From: Paratinospora sagittata
Taxonomy: Eukaryota; Streptophyta; Magnoliopsida; Ranunculales; Menispermaceae
Assembly: GCA_035771175.1 (NCBI GenBank)
Contig: CM069599.1
Span: forward strand, 38,181,548-38,245,547
DNA: 64,000 nt
Direction: 5' to 3'
Part shown: positions 25,094-36,291 of the stretch, piece by piece
Layout: each line of letters opens with the position of its first letter
Position numbering within the stretch: the first letter of the stretch is position 1
Translations under genes and position numbers: made by a program
The notes under the pieces: model-generated
Told to the model about the DNA's origin: nothing
Databases searched by the model: none
Seen by the model: only the letters and a program-made list of their open reading frames with translations

Positions 25094-26130
25094 CATGGAC
25101 GATGGAAAGGACAGATGATAAGCAAGTTTGCCAATATGTTCAATGATCTAAAATGGACCGATATACCGCGAGGAGAGCTTGCCTTTGATCCCAAAGCGTT
25201 TGACATCTCTTGTGGGCTCGACTTTCAGAAAAACAAAGTTCCCCATATCAAATTCTAGAGGTTGTCTCCGCTTGTCAGCATAGCTCTTCTGTCGACTTTG
25301 TGCAATACGAAGTTGTTCCTTTACTAATGTGATCTTCTCATAAGTCTCTTGAACTATTTCAGGGCCTAACTGCGGTCGATCTGCCATATCTAACCAGCAT
25401 ACCGGGGATCTGCAAGGCCGACCATAAAGAGCCTCGTATGGTGTCATGCCGATACTAGTTTGGTAGTTGTTGTATGCAAACTCAGCTAAATGCAAATACT
25501 TTGCCCATCTATCATTAAAGTCCAAAATGCAGCATCGTAACATGTCTTCTAATATTTGGATAAGCCGCTCTGACTGCCCATCAGTCTGAGGATGGAAGGT
25601 TGTGCTTATAGTGATCTTAGAACTCATTATATTCTAGAAGCTTTTCCAAAAGTTTGATATGAATCGAGGGTCTCGATCAGAGACGATCGTGAGTGATATG
25701 CCATGAAGGAGTACGATCTCTCATTCATATAGTTGTGCAAGTTTGGCGGGATTATCCGTGAACTTTATTGGCAAGAAGTGTGCAGACTTTGTAAGTCTGT
25801 CAATGATAACCCAGATAGCATCTTGCCCTTTATTATTTCGAGGCAAGGCCGTAACAAAATCTATTGCGATGTTCTCCCACTTCCATTCTCCAATAGGTAA
25901 CGACTGAAGAAGTCCAGAGGGAAGTCTTCGTTCTGCCTTAACTTTCTGGCAAACAAGACATCGAGCAACGAAGTCTGCAATTGCCTTCTTCATTCCAGAA
26001 AACCAGAATTGACGCTTAACATCCTTGTACATCTTGTCACCCCCAGAATGCATAGCGTACCTCGAACAGTGCATCTTAGTGAGCACGTCGTTTCGAACCT
26101 CAGGATCGTTCGGTAGACAGAGACGTTTTT
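25094..26130 (-). pseudogene. Gypsy integrase (first element)
   Basis: From right to left on the minus strand: the zinc-binding region (H/H in HCSRYAMH, then CLVC), the first catalytic aspartate in AIDFV followed by VIIDRLTKSAHFLP, and the glutamate-bearing FHPQTDGQSERLIQ block. A C-terminal part follows (ALYGRPCRSP, then FLKVEPTRDVKRFG and GPF). A frame break near 25630-25720 removes the second aspartate segment from the same frame, so the enzyme is dead. Confidence 0.8.
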
Positions 26131-26926
26131 TTTTTTATAAAAAACGACTCCATATTCAGAGACTGACCAATGAGGACGGTCCTGTCCGCTGAGTAGAAGT
26201 TCTCGTTTCTTCATTAACATAGGGTCATTGGCTTGAGTAGCTGAAATCTTTCGAACTAGCTGAGAGGTGGCTGATAATTGAGAGAGTCGTGATCTTGGTC
26301 CCTCTACGTTCAGCTGTAGGTTAAAGTTATCCATCTCTGTAGCCAACTTTCCCATTTCATAGTTAAGAGTGCAAGCAACATAAGATTTTCTACTCAGGGC
26401 ATCGACCACAACATTGGCCTTTCCGGGATGGTACTGGAGTTGAAAGTCATAATCTTTCAAGAATTCCAACCATCGTCTCTGGGAGGTTTAGGTATCTCTG
26501 AGTGTATATGTACTTAAGACTTTTGTGATCCGAGAAGACCTCAAACCGTTCACCGTATAGGTAATTATGCCATAACTTCCGTGCAAATATGACAGCTGCA
26601 AGTTCCAAGTCATGTGTTGGGTAATTACTATCATGAATCTTCAGTTGCCTCGAGGCATATGCAACAACTTAGCCTTCTTGCATTAGTACGGCACCTAAGC
26701 CTTGAAGAGAGGCGTCAGTGTATAGTGAAAATCCAATTGCATTTCTTGGAGTGATAAGTACAGGTGCCGTCGTGAGGCGTTTCTTCAATTCCTGAAATGA
26801 TGCTTCACAGGCGGGATTCCAGATGAATCGCACGTCTTTTCGAGTGAGCTTGGTCATAGGTTCAACAATCTTTGAGAAGTCCTTGATGAAGCGTCTGTAA
26901 TAGCCATCCAAACCATGAAAACTCAT
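26131..26926 (-). pseudogene. Gypsy RNase H and connection region (first element)
   Basis: The segment 26926-26669 carries the end of the RT thumb and the start of RNase H: a YYRRFIKDFSKI block, then SLYTDASLQGLGAVLMQEG with the first catalytic aspartate. After a frame change, 26469-26136 gives [27 protein letters not shown], the usual RNase H end, and the linker to integrase. Several stops lie between the two parts. Confidence 0.8.
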
Positions 26927-27700
26927 AATCTGAGTAACAGTGGTAGGCTGGTTCTAGTTTAAAACGGCTTCAACCTTAGAAGGATCTACCTCAATACCAT
27001 TGCCTGAAACCACATGGCCTAGGAATTGAACTCTTTTCGCCCAAAATTGACACTTACTCAACTTTGCATATAGTTGGTGGCTTCTCAAGGTCTGGAGGAC
27101 TATTTTCAAATGTGATTTATGGTCTTCCTCGGTTGAGGAATATATCAAGATGTCGTCCACAAAAACCACCACAAATCGGTCTAAGTATAACTGGAATATG
27201 TGATTCATCAAATCCATGAATGCAGCAGGTGCATTTGTTAGACTGAACGACATAACTAAGAACTCGTAATGACCGTACCGAGTTCTGAACGCCGTCTTGG
27301 TGATGTCCGACTATCGGATCCGGAGTTGGTGATAACCGGATCGTAAATCAATCTTAGAGAAGTATTTGGCTTCTCTAAGTTGGTCGAACAAGTCATCGAT
27401 CCTGGGCAATGGATATCTGTTCTTGATGGTGACGTTATTCAACTTGCGATAATCGATGCAAAGTCGTAACGAACCATCTTTTTTGTGAACAAACAGAACT
27501 GGAGCGCCCTAGGATGATGAACTCTTTCGGATGAAGCCATTACTTTCTAATTCCGTTAGTTGTTTGTCTAATTTGACTAGCTTGACATTAGACATTCTGT
27601 ATGGTGGAATTGAGATAGGCCCTGTCCCAGGTATGAGGTTGATCTCAAAACCGAATTCCCTAACTGGAGGTAGACCAGGAAGGTCATTTAGAAAAACTGT
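26927..27700 (-). pseudogene. Gypsy reverse transcriptase (first element)
   Basis: The conserved FVDDILIYS catalytic box is present at about 27145-27170, preceded by [15 protein letters not shown] and followed by AKLSKCQFW. The upstream fingers (PPYRM ... ESNGFIRKSSSS) lie in another frame near 27510-27620, so at least one frameshift and a stop (near 27510) separate the parts. In an intact element this enzyme copies RNA into DNA in cytoplasmic particles. Confidence 0.8.
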
Positions 27701-28200
27701 TGGGAATTTAGATATGACTGGAACATCGTGTACTTCGAGAGGGTATAATGCTGGTGATTCATTTTCGTCACCAAGGGAAAACGCTCGAAGTTGAGATTTG
27801 AGAAGTGCAACTGTTGATTTGTGTATCCATTTTCTTGTTCCGTGAATCTTGACAAACTCTCCTGTAGGCAAGGTGAACTGAACTTGCTTCTTCAGACAAT
27901 TGATCTTTGCATTCAGTGGTGCGAGCCAGTCCATGCCGATCATGATGTTGAAGTCTTCAATATCCATCACAAAAAGATCTACATATATTATCTATTCTGA
28001 CATTAGAAGCTCACATCGAGAACATTGCAAATTCACGTCAGTACCAGATCCAAACGGTTGTGACATGGAGTGTGATGTTTGTGGGTTCAGGATGCAGGCC
28101 TAAATGTCTTACCAATGCTGATGATATAAAATAATGCGTAGCACCTGAATTAAACAAAACATGCACCATTGTATTGAACAAAGGAAAGGTACCTTCAACT
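27701..28200 (-). pseudogene. Gypsy aspartic protease (first element), active site mutated
   Basis: The flap-side block IGMDWL lies at about 27920-27940. The active-site triad reads NSGATHYFI in place of the usual DSGA(T/S)H; the asparagine codon is at 28149-28151. Loss of that aspartate would remove protease activity even without the other damage. Stop codons also occur between the two blocks. Confidence 0.7.
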
Positions 28201-29532
28201 ACATTGTTGTCTGGGAGGGGTTGTTGAGTGATGGCATATGTTCTGCCCTGATTCCGTTGACCCTGATTCTACTGGTTCTGCCTGGGTTGGGCATTAGCAG
28301 TAGGTGGTGCTTGTTGGACTGGAATAGCAGGAACAAGTTGCTGAAGGTGCGGACAGACATTTCTTACGTGGCCCTGCTGGTAGCAGTTGAAACAAGTAGG
28401 CCTGTATTGCTGATAATTTTACTGGCCACTTTGATTGCTCTGTTGGCCTTGCTGATTGTTGTGTCGACCACCACCCCTGCCATTGTCGTTTCTACAGCCA
28501 CCTCTTCCATAACGACCTCCACGGCCATGATTTTAGAAACGCTGATGGTTAGGGTTAGAAGGTTCAACCGCAGGTGTTGTGGCCTCATTCTTCGAAACAG
28601 GGGCTGGGAGGGCTGGGTTTTGATTGTAGTAGAGTTTCTTCTTGTTGCCCTGTTGGAAAAACGACGAAAAACATTGCAGGTCGTTTTTCCTTATTCATTC
28701 TCTATTCCTATAAGATTTGCTCTTGTTTAAAGCTCATGGCCTTATCAACAACCTCCTTGTAAATCTTGAGATCCAAGATCGACAAGGCTTGTCGAATGTC
28801 ATGGCGAAGGCCATTATAAAATTTCTCAGTCTTATCTCGCTCCGTTGAGATGGTGGAGAGAGAGTAGACTGATAATTCTTTAAACTTTTCAGCATATTCC
28901 CTGACGGTCATTGTGCCTTGGTATAACTTAGCAAATTCCTGACGCTTCAACTTTGTTACCGCTCTGGAAAAATACTCATCAATAAACATTGACTCGAACT
29001 GTTACGAAGTCATATCGGCTATGTTGACCCTTGGGTCTTCGTTCACTGTCATCCATCATGTGTTTGCCCCACCAACAAGTTGGTAGGTCGCGAGTGGAAT
29101 TGTTTGAGTCTCATCGACTCCCATTGCATTAAGAGCCTTCTTTAACTCATCCAACCACTTTTGCACCTCATCAGCCTCAGTGGTGCCAGCGAAAGTAAGA
29201 GGTTGTAGCCGCTTGTATTTAGTAATCTGATCGGTTTGAGCTTCCGACCCATATGTTTTAGGTGCTTGAACCGTGGCAACCTGACTGGTCGCGGTCTCAC
29301 GAACGGCCGTTTAAGCAATGATTTTCATTGCCTCAATAAATCCGACAAAGAAGGTTTATGTGCTTGAAGGCATAGTAAAGGGTGCGGGTCGTATTGCCTG
29401 CCCAGATGGAGTGGTAGTGTCGGGTGTGGCCTGTGTTGTTGTCAAAGGCGACGGTTCCTGAATCTCAGGAGGTGCCTCAACTGCTGGACGAATAGTATGT
29501 GGCCTTCTTCTCTTCCTTATTTGCATTTTCTC
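28201..29532 (-). pseudogene. Gypsy gag (first element)
   Basis: Gag starts at an ATG near 29526 followed by a basic stretch. The retrotrans_gag core is at 28989-28708 (QEFAKLYQGTMTVREYAEKF and the following GLRHDIR). A zinc knuckle near 28350-28395 reads CFNCYQQGHVRNV but ends in Arg where the last Cys should be. Stops occur near 29310, 29058 and 29006. The Gly/Asn-rich linker before the knuckle is preserved but frameshifted. Confidence 0.75.
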
Positions 29533-31621
29533 ACTGACAAGGAGAGAATAAAATCAAGATTAAGAAACTGTAGCCAAGTATAATGTTATAGTATGCTCAG
29601 CAACAATTTCGAGAGTACTGCAGTATTAAAATCACCTATTTTTCTAAGTATAGTGTAAGGTTTTTGTTGAGGAATTAAAGAATCTTATATAACTCGTATG
29701 TTTGGCAGGGTGTAAAAACAAGGTTAGAATGTTCATATAATAAGTACAAAACTTTGCAAGTATTTCAAATGATTTGGTTTTGGTCTTTGTGAACATACTT
29801 ATATATTTCATTAAAAATCCATATGAGTCATAAGAATTCTAAGATTTGCCTCGGTAAATATCCTGATCTAACGCTCTATCGCAATCTTATGTATTCAAAC
29901 TCTTACTCTTAGTCTTTTCGATTATTAGCCAAGTTCATGTGTCCCACACCACATGACTTTGGTAATAAGGGTGTTAACCAAGTTTAGTTTTATGAACACG
30001 CTCTCTAAAAACATTGGCTGAATAGAAGTTCACTAATAGTATCGTCCAAAATTTACTTGTCCCATACCGTGTAAACTTAGTGATAATATTAGTAATGCAA
30101 CTTTCTCCAAATGTTTCTTTTCACACAAGGTCATGAGTTTTCTTACTTCCACATTTTATTTAGTATCCTCCAATTTTGTTATTTCCCATACCATTCCAAA
30201 GTTAGTGATACAAAAAAAAGAATGGTTGTAAGTCGGCCCACAAAAGATAGTCTTTAAACAAAACATTTCATTCATGTATATAAAAGAGTTAAACTCGTTG
30301 ATGAATGAAAATTGTTTGGATTAGAAATTCAAACACTTGATGGTATAAGATAAGTTGGATATCAATGAATATTTTTATGAAGATATTCAAAGAAAAATGG
30401 GTATATGGACGATGATATATATTTATGAAAATCCTTTAAGGATTTAAAATGCTTGAAGCAAATGCTTTAAAATATAATTTTTGAAAGATTCAAAGTTGTT
30501 TCAATCAAAATTATGTAGCACGTACTGCATTGATATTTATATCATGCATGCATAACTCTAGTAAGTATTAGTGATCATATGCATATTATGAAGAAAAAAA
30601 AAATTATTGATTTGTATTTATTAGGACATATGTTGATTATTTGAGTTTTATAAAAACTCTTTAAGAATTTATTACTGTCTTTAAAAGGAAAATATGCAAT
30701 TAAGATTCCAAAAAGACAAAAAATATGTCTTAATATGCACATCAAGTATTTTTCTAATGGAATTTTTATCCCTTAAGTAATTTAATAAAATAAGGGATTA
30801 AAAGAAATTAACTTTATATACATGGATAAAACATATCCATTGAGTTCTTTAATGTTGATCACTTGAAATGAATAATTTTTTTTTTTCATCATTATAAATA
30901 AGATAGAAAACTACTTGGTTTTGAAGTACCATATTTTTATGTAATTGATGCATTTATGTATCTTACAAATTATACAAAGAACATATATTGTGTTCTTAAG
31001 TAATTTGTTAGTTAGCAAGATACAACTTTGCATCAAGTTGAAACCTTAAAATGGTATACTTCAATATGACAAGTATTATGGATCTATTTCATTTAAGAAG
31101 GCTAAAATCAAAATTGTTCAAATAGGTAATAGACTTAGAGAGGTTTATATTGAAGACATTTTTATGTATGAGTTGCGGTAGAGTGGTTAAATTAATATTT
31201 TGCAAATTTGATATTGTTACAATTTAGTTGATTTTCCTACAAAAGCTTTGTTAATTATAATATTTGTGAAGCTAAATGTACAACTTTAGAATGTAAAGAC
31301 TGATAGATGTTTACAACCAAGCTACTGAAGAAAATTCATGACTAATGTTAGCATGAGGGAGAGAATTCACTGATATCAATACAAGGGGAGAATTCTTATG
31401 AAGATGAGTTATTGATTAGTGCACTATACTTTTTTTCTCTTAACTAAGGTTTTGTCCTAGTGATTTTTTTTTTGCAAGGTTTTTAATGAGACAGTCCTAA
31501 CAATATAATGCTTTAGGAGAATATTATACTTTTTTCCTTCTAGATTTTTTTCCCACAGGATTTTTCTAGTAAGGTTTTAATGAGACATATTCTCTACATA
31601 TAATGGTATTCAAAAGGAGAG
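29533..31621. other. Junction region: gypsy leader, then decayed copia interior
   Basis: Right of the gypsy gag there is a short leader-like stretch and then sequence I cannot assign. It includes three imperfect repeats with CCCACACCACATGACTTTGG / CCCATACCGTGTAAACTTAG / CCCATACCATTCCAAAGTTAG spacing at 29940-30215. From about 31090 to 31600 the sequence resembles a copia 3' end: decayed RNase H (DFPTKAL motif near 31220), then repeated AAGGTTTT..AATGAGAC motifs, then a purine tract. The gypsy 5' LTR is absent, so a deletion junction must lie in here. Confidence 0.5.
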
Positions 31622-31977
31622 TGTTATAAAGATATTTGAATACCATTATTTCATATTCATAACCTCTAATTTATAAAATTTACTTTGTAACTATTGTATT
31701 TAGTTATAGGTTACATATTCCAAGTTATAGAATTAACTTTGTAACCATAGTATTAAGTTGTGAGTTGTAAATGCAATTTAACCCCCATTATGGCCAAGAG
31801 CCTATATAAAGGAGTTTTGATTTGTAAACAATACACAAGAGATATGCACAAGATATACACAAATCTAGCACAAGTTGCTAGATCAATATGAGAATAAAAT
31901 ATCTCTCCCACTTTTTTATTTTTTCTCTTAAGCATGTTTCATTTTATTTGTAATAGTTCTCAATTTATTTTACAACA
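31622..31977 (+). repeat. Right LTR of the 19.5-32.0 kb copia element
   Basis: This 356-bp LTR (TGTTATAAAG ... TTACAACA) is followed by the target duplication GAAAC. It contains TATATAAAGGAG near 31802, a plausible TATA box. Confidence 0.8.
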
Positions 31978-32195
31978 GAAACAAATTAAAAATAAAAATA
32001 AAACTAATAACTAACCAATTTGAAATCTACTCCTTGAAAATAGGACATTAAGATGCACTAACTTTGACAAACAGAGGGGTAAATTACACCGCATAATTCT
32101 AATTACATTTATCTTCCATAAATCTTGTTTATTTTTAAATATAAAAACTGACGACATTCGTACCTTCCATTAATCTTCTACGAATCAAATGCAGA

Positions 32196-33673
32196 TCAAG
32201 GTCGTGAATCAAAGTCACTAATTAGATTACAAATATCCGAGCATTCCACCAGGCTGCATGCCAAAAAAAGATAAAAAAGAAAAAAAGAAAAAAAAGCTTA
32301 GTTCACACTTAGCATTATCACTATTTGGCATAGAGGTCAAGAACATCCCTAGCTACATTGGTGACCAGAGATAAGTGGTTTCTTACTTATGTGCTTTCTT
32401 CGGGGGCGATGCGCCAAGTCCCCAACTTGGGCAATTAAAAAACAAAGAAAATAATGTATTCCTCGCATTTAAAACTTTTTAAGTTGAAGGAAATCATGAG
32501 CAAGTGGCCGATGAGGAGTGAACACATATCTACCCACCATATGGGAGTGTTCAATTCACTAGTCGATTAAAAACCCTTAATTAATTAATGGTGATGTCTA
32601 GTACTAGATGATGGGCAAGAGTTTTTATATATGGATGGAAGAGAGTGGAACAATACGTATACGAGTTTGTATTGAATCTGTTGATATTTAATAAAGATCA
32701 TTCCCTTACATGGGGGAGGCACTAATTATGATATCGAGTTTATATGTGGATGGAAAAGAATGTAATTAGAAAACCAGAAGAGCCTGTAAAACGTGATAAT
32801 AGGATGCCACAGAGTGTGTCCCGTAACATAATAGAGTAGACATTTAGAAGAAAAATTGGAAAGCAACGGTTGAAAGATCAATGTAAGCATTTTTTGTAAT
32901 TAAAGAAGAAGATAATTAACTGATGACAGCATTTTTTGTAATTAAAGAAGAAGATAATTAACTGATGACTGATGAGAAAGAAATTACCACTTACCAGTAT
33001 TGGCGGCTTCGAAATCCTTCCTTGAAAAGCACAAGAGGCCTGTAAAAACAAATTATAAATGTTTGATGAGGAGGTCGATAATTATTTGAAATGACATAAA
33101 CCTTTTTTTTTTGTTTTTTTTTTTAATCTTTTGACGAAGGTACCTAACAGCATTAAGAGGGCCTTCGCCCGGGGAACCAGCGCCGCCTCTGATGCAAGTA
33201 GTAACGCACTTGATGGTGCAGGATTCTGCTTTTCTGGACTTGGGCCGTTGGATCCTTGCTCTCTTGCAGTCGTTAGACAGATTATTACGACACTGATCAT
33301 CACCGGAGAGTGTCTGAGGGATGTTAGAGAGGGTATTCATTGTTGAAGGCTCCACTGCAGGAGCAGCAGCAGCTCCTCCTCCCCATAATACTAATGTAAT
33401 GGCTGTTGCAACTGCTGCTACTACTAGAAGCCCTCTCGTTGCTACTGGAAATATTAATCCATCATTAATGCTATTGCTGCACATTTTTAATGTTGCTGCT
33501 GGAGGATACTGCTTCTGCTTCTGCTTCTGCTTCCTGCTGTTGTCGAAACCAATAAGTAGATTAAGGTTGACTACAAAGCAAGAAGAAGAAGAAGAAAAAG
33601 AAGAAGACGAAGAAAAAAAAGAAGAAAGGGGACATGCGCCTACTGTTACACTACTACTACTCGAAAACAACAT
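32196..33673 (-). CDS. Cysteine-rich, probably plastid-targeted plant protein, function unknown
   Basis: Three exons by splice sites: 33673-33144, 33039-32995 (45 nt) and 32253-32196; introns are 104 and 741 bp, all GT-AG. The product is 210 residues ending in a TGA at 32196-32198. The start is the ATG at 33673; the frame stays open upstream only through a GTG. The N-terminus is Ser-rich like a transit peptide, with a hydrophobic segment at 81-97 followed by an Ala-rich stretch. The C-terminal third is highly ordered: CTIKCVTTC (152-160), GSPGEGPL, GFRSRQYCLVECSDIC (185-200), giving eight cysteines between 128 and 200. I recognise this block from conserved plant chloroplast proteins of unknown role but cannot name one. 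It may be anchored in a plastid membrane. Confidence is high for the gene, low for location. Confidence 0.82.
32886..32969. repeat. Perfect 42-bp tandem duplication in intron 2
   Basis: Two identical copies starting AGCATTTTTTGTAATTAAAG lie at 32886-32927 and 32928-32969, in the second intron of the cysteine-rich gene, 25 bp from its 45-nt exon. Identity suggests a recent event. Confidence 0.9.
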
Positions 33674-33883
33674 AGCCCCTGCCACTGCTCTGTTTTAATC
33701 GGATCCGCCGGACACACCGTTATCATCCCCTCTTCCACTCTCGACTCTCAAACGCAAAGCCCTTCTTATCTATTGGTTTTCATGTCATGTGTTGTGAGCT
33801 CTCAACCACAAACACGGACCCACGAGAAACCCTTTCCAAGTTTCCATCGTCTCCTGTCCACAATTAATTTATTTCCTCCTTAT
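33674..33883 (-). promoter_or_regulatory. Presumed 5' flank of the cysteine-rich gene
   Basis: About 210 bp lie between the start codon and a hAT MITE, so the MITE sits in or next to the promoter. No clear TATA box is visible on the minus strand; C-rich blocks near 33720-33750 may belong to the 5' UTR. Confidence 0.3.
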
Positions 33884-34422
33884 AGGGGGTGGAATAGGTT
33901 GGGTTGAGTTGAAGCTATATTTTAGGTTAGGTTGGATTAATAAATTTTTAATCTGACTTAATTTATGTTGGATTGGATTTAACCCTAAATTAATCCAACT
34001 CAATTCAATTCAAATACATTAATATTTATAAACTTTAATAATTATTTTATAAGATAATATAAATATTTTTATATTATAATTAAAACAAAGCTCTTAAAAT
34101 TATTTTCTTTAATATCAATCATTATTTTGCATTGATGTCTTTATCACTTAAAACTAAATTAAAATGTTTTATCATAACCTATATTATAAAATATATTATT
34201 AATGAAATATTTTCAATTACTTTATAGCTCTCTTATTGTTTGAGTTAATTTGTATTAAAATTATCATGAAACCTAAAGTCAATACGATTGACCAACCCGA
34301 ACTAGTGTGGGTTAGGTTAGGTTGGGTTTAAAGAGCATTTTGGGTTGAGTTGGGTTAGAAAATACCCAATCCAAACTAGTTTGGATTTAGTTGAGATTTG
34401 GCTCCAACCCGTTACACCCCTA
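33884..34422. mobile_element. hAT-type MITE, third family copy
   Basis: The ends AGGGGGTGGAATAGG and GTTACACCCCTA are flanked by CTCCTTAT (33876-33883) and CTCCTTTT (34423-34430), an 8-bp duplication with one mismatch. It shares GTTGGGTTGAGTTG near its ends with the copies at 9237 and 18545. It is 539 bp and non-coding. Confidence 0.75.
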
Positions 34423-34548
34423 CTCCTTTTAGCTGGCCTAGCGAGTCCAAATCCACAAGCGTAATGTAAAATAGTTGTGGCGACTTAAGCACAAATTTAC
34501 TACACATATCAACAAGATTATGAAAACAAATCATCCATCCAATACTAG

Positions 34549-34792
34549 GGCCCTATTTGGAAGAGTTTTTCTAAAAGTGCTTTTCTGATACGTGTTTCTA
34601 TAAAAAAAATATTTTTTTTCGAGAAGTGCTTCTACGAAAAGTGCTTTGGAAAAAGTTGGTCTCGTCTAGCTTCTTCTAAAAGTAAAAAACTAATTTTTTT
34701 AACGTAGTTTGCTTAAAAGCAGATGTTACCAAACACGTCTAAAAGTGCTTTTGAAGAAAAATTACTTTGAAAAAGCTTTCCTAAATAGGGCC
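34549..34792. mobile_element. Short TIR element, probably a PIF/Harbinger-like MITE
   Basis: The inverted ends GGCCCTATTTGGAA and TCCTAAATAGGGCC enclose 244 bp and are flanked by TAG on both sides (34546-34548 and 34793-34795). Internal AAAAGTGCTTTT motifs repeat in both orientations. The 3-bp target fits the Harbinger superfamily, but TAG also continues the palindrome, so the class is not certain. Confidence 0.65.
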
Positions 34793-34896
34793 TAGTACAT
34801 TCAGACTAATATATTAACTCATTTTTCTTTTTCTTTTTCTTTTGAAGAGTGTTAAAATGACCCAAGATACGTACCAAAACTAGGGGTGGCAAAATG

Positions 34897-35484
34897 TGTT
34901 GGATTTTAGGTCAAACATGAATTTTTTGTTGTATTAAAACGTGAAATATGTATTTAAAAAAGTAATTAGGACTTTCTAAATATGGATAAGTGTTTTATGA
35001 TCTAGTTGTATTTGAATAAAGAGACCATGTTAGTGTAGAATGAGAAATCCTTGTTGGTCACGGTTTCTAAATATTGTGGCTAGAATCTCTATATATAAGA
35101 GGTCCCTCATTGTTTATTGATCATCCCAACTAGTGAGTGAGATCTAGAAGACGGTGAAGCTTGGTTCCTTGAAGCTTTGTGAAGGAGTGTAGAGTTTAGA
35201 ATTTTTGCTGGTGTGGCAGTTGAAGTTTTAGTTTTCTCTTAAGTATTCTTTATCTGTTATTCTTCTTTACCAAAGTCTCAAATCTGTGTACTACCTGGTG
35301 TAAAAGTACTTAAGTTGTTTAATTCCTCCGAGGAACTCAATAATTGATAATGGATTATTTTTGCCCGTGCTTTTTTTTTCCTGATTTTGGGGTTTTTCTA
35401 CGTATATCTTTGAGTTGTGGGTGTTGATCACTATTATTCTTTTCTTTATTTAATTTGTGAGATTGGAGGGTTTGTTTCCCAACA
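34897..35484 (+). repeat. Copia LTR copy 1
   Basis: 588 bp, TGTTGGATTTTAGG to TTTCCCAACA, followed by a PBS (TTGGTATTAGAGA) complementary to initiator tRNA-Met with two changes. Confidence 0.85.
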
Positions 35485-35552
35485 AATTGGTATTAGAGAT
35501 ACGTTTCGAGTTGCACTTCAATTGATTCATTAAGGTGTGAAAAGATTTAGAG

Positions 35553-36205
35553 ATGTCGAATTATTCATTCAACTAGAAGTTTGATGTGGAAACGTTTGAT
35601 AGAAAAATTAATTTTGGCTTGTGGCAATTGCAAGTCAAAGATTTATTAATTTAGTCTGGGCTGCGAAAGGCTTTGATAGGTAAAGGTAAAGAAAGTGATG
35701 AGGATTGGCAAGAGTTGGATATGAGGACTGCTAGTACGATACGACTTTGTCTTGCAAAGAATGTCCTTGGGAATATAAAGGGTAATTTTACAGCAAAAGA
35801 TCTTTGGAAGAAGTTAGAAAGCTTGTACATGACAAAGAGTCTCAAATCGATTGCATCTTAAAGAAAAGTTCCTCACGTTGCGGATGAAAGAAGGTACAAC
35901 AGTAGTTGATCACCTTAGTGTCCTCAATGGTATTGTTTCTAAGTTAGAAGCAATTGTAGTAAAAATTGAGGATGAAGATCAGACATTTCGACTAATTTGG
36001 TCCCTTCCAACTTCCTATAAATATCTTCAGACTACATTAATGTATGGGAAGGATACTGTGAATCTTGAAGAAGTTACTAGTACGTTACTTTCTGAAGAGA
36101 GAAGATTAAAAGGTGTCGGTAATGATTCTTCAGAGGACTCTACATTGGCAGTGGGTGGAAAGAAGGAGAATTATAAAAAGTTTGCAAGGCGTGGGCAATC
36201 AGACT
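35553..36205 (+). pseudogene. Copia gag, first (truncated) copy
   Basis: The ATG follows the PBS by about 50 bases. Translation shows the UBN2-type gag core: LWKKLESLYMTKSL, LKEKFLTLRMKEG, LPTSYKYLQTTLM. In-frame stops occur after the first few residues and again near 35650, and the frame shifts near 35850. The copy ends at the duplication junction (about 36203), before its zinc knuckle. Confidence 0.8.
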
Positions 36206-36291
36206 AATATTAACTCATTTTTCTTTTTCTTTTTCTTTTGAAGAGTGTTAAAATGACCCAAGATATGTACCAAAACTAGGGTGGCAAAATG

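Larger units (their letters stand above)
19493..31977 (+). mobile_element. Ty1/copia element interrupted by a gypsy element
   Basis: The left LTR starts TGTTATAAATATATTTG at 19493 and the right LTR TGTTATAAAGATATTTG at 31622. Both are flanked outside by GAAAC (19488-19492 and 31978-31982), so these are the ends of one insertion. The left LTR breaks off at 19910, where a minus-strand gypsy element begins. A copia-like 3' region with a purine-rich tract (AAAAGGAGAG) touches the right LTR. The rest of the left LTR, the PBS and most of the coding region are gone, apparently lost together with the 5' LTR of the gypsy guest. Confidence 0.8.

Noticed and set aside
24659..25096. Overlapping Arg- and Ser-rich ORFs of up to 145 codons
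   Set aside because: They result from the GA-rich leader of the solo LTR, where stops are rare in several frames at once.
33321..33698. 125-codon ORF on the plus strand
   Set aside because: It is antisense to exon 1 of the cysteine-rich gene and owes its length to triplet repeats.
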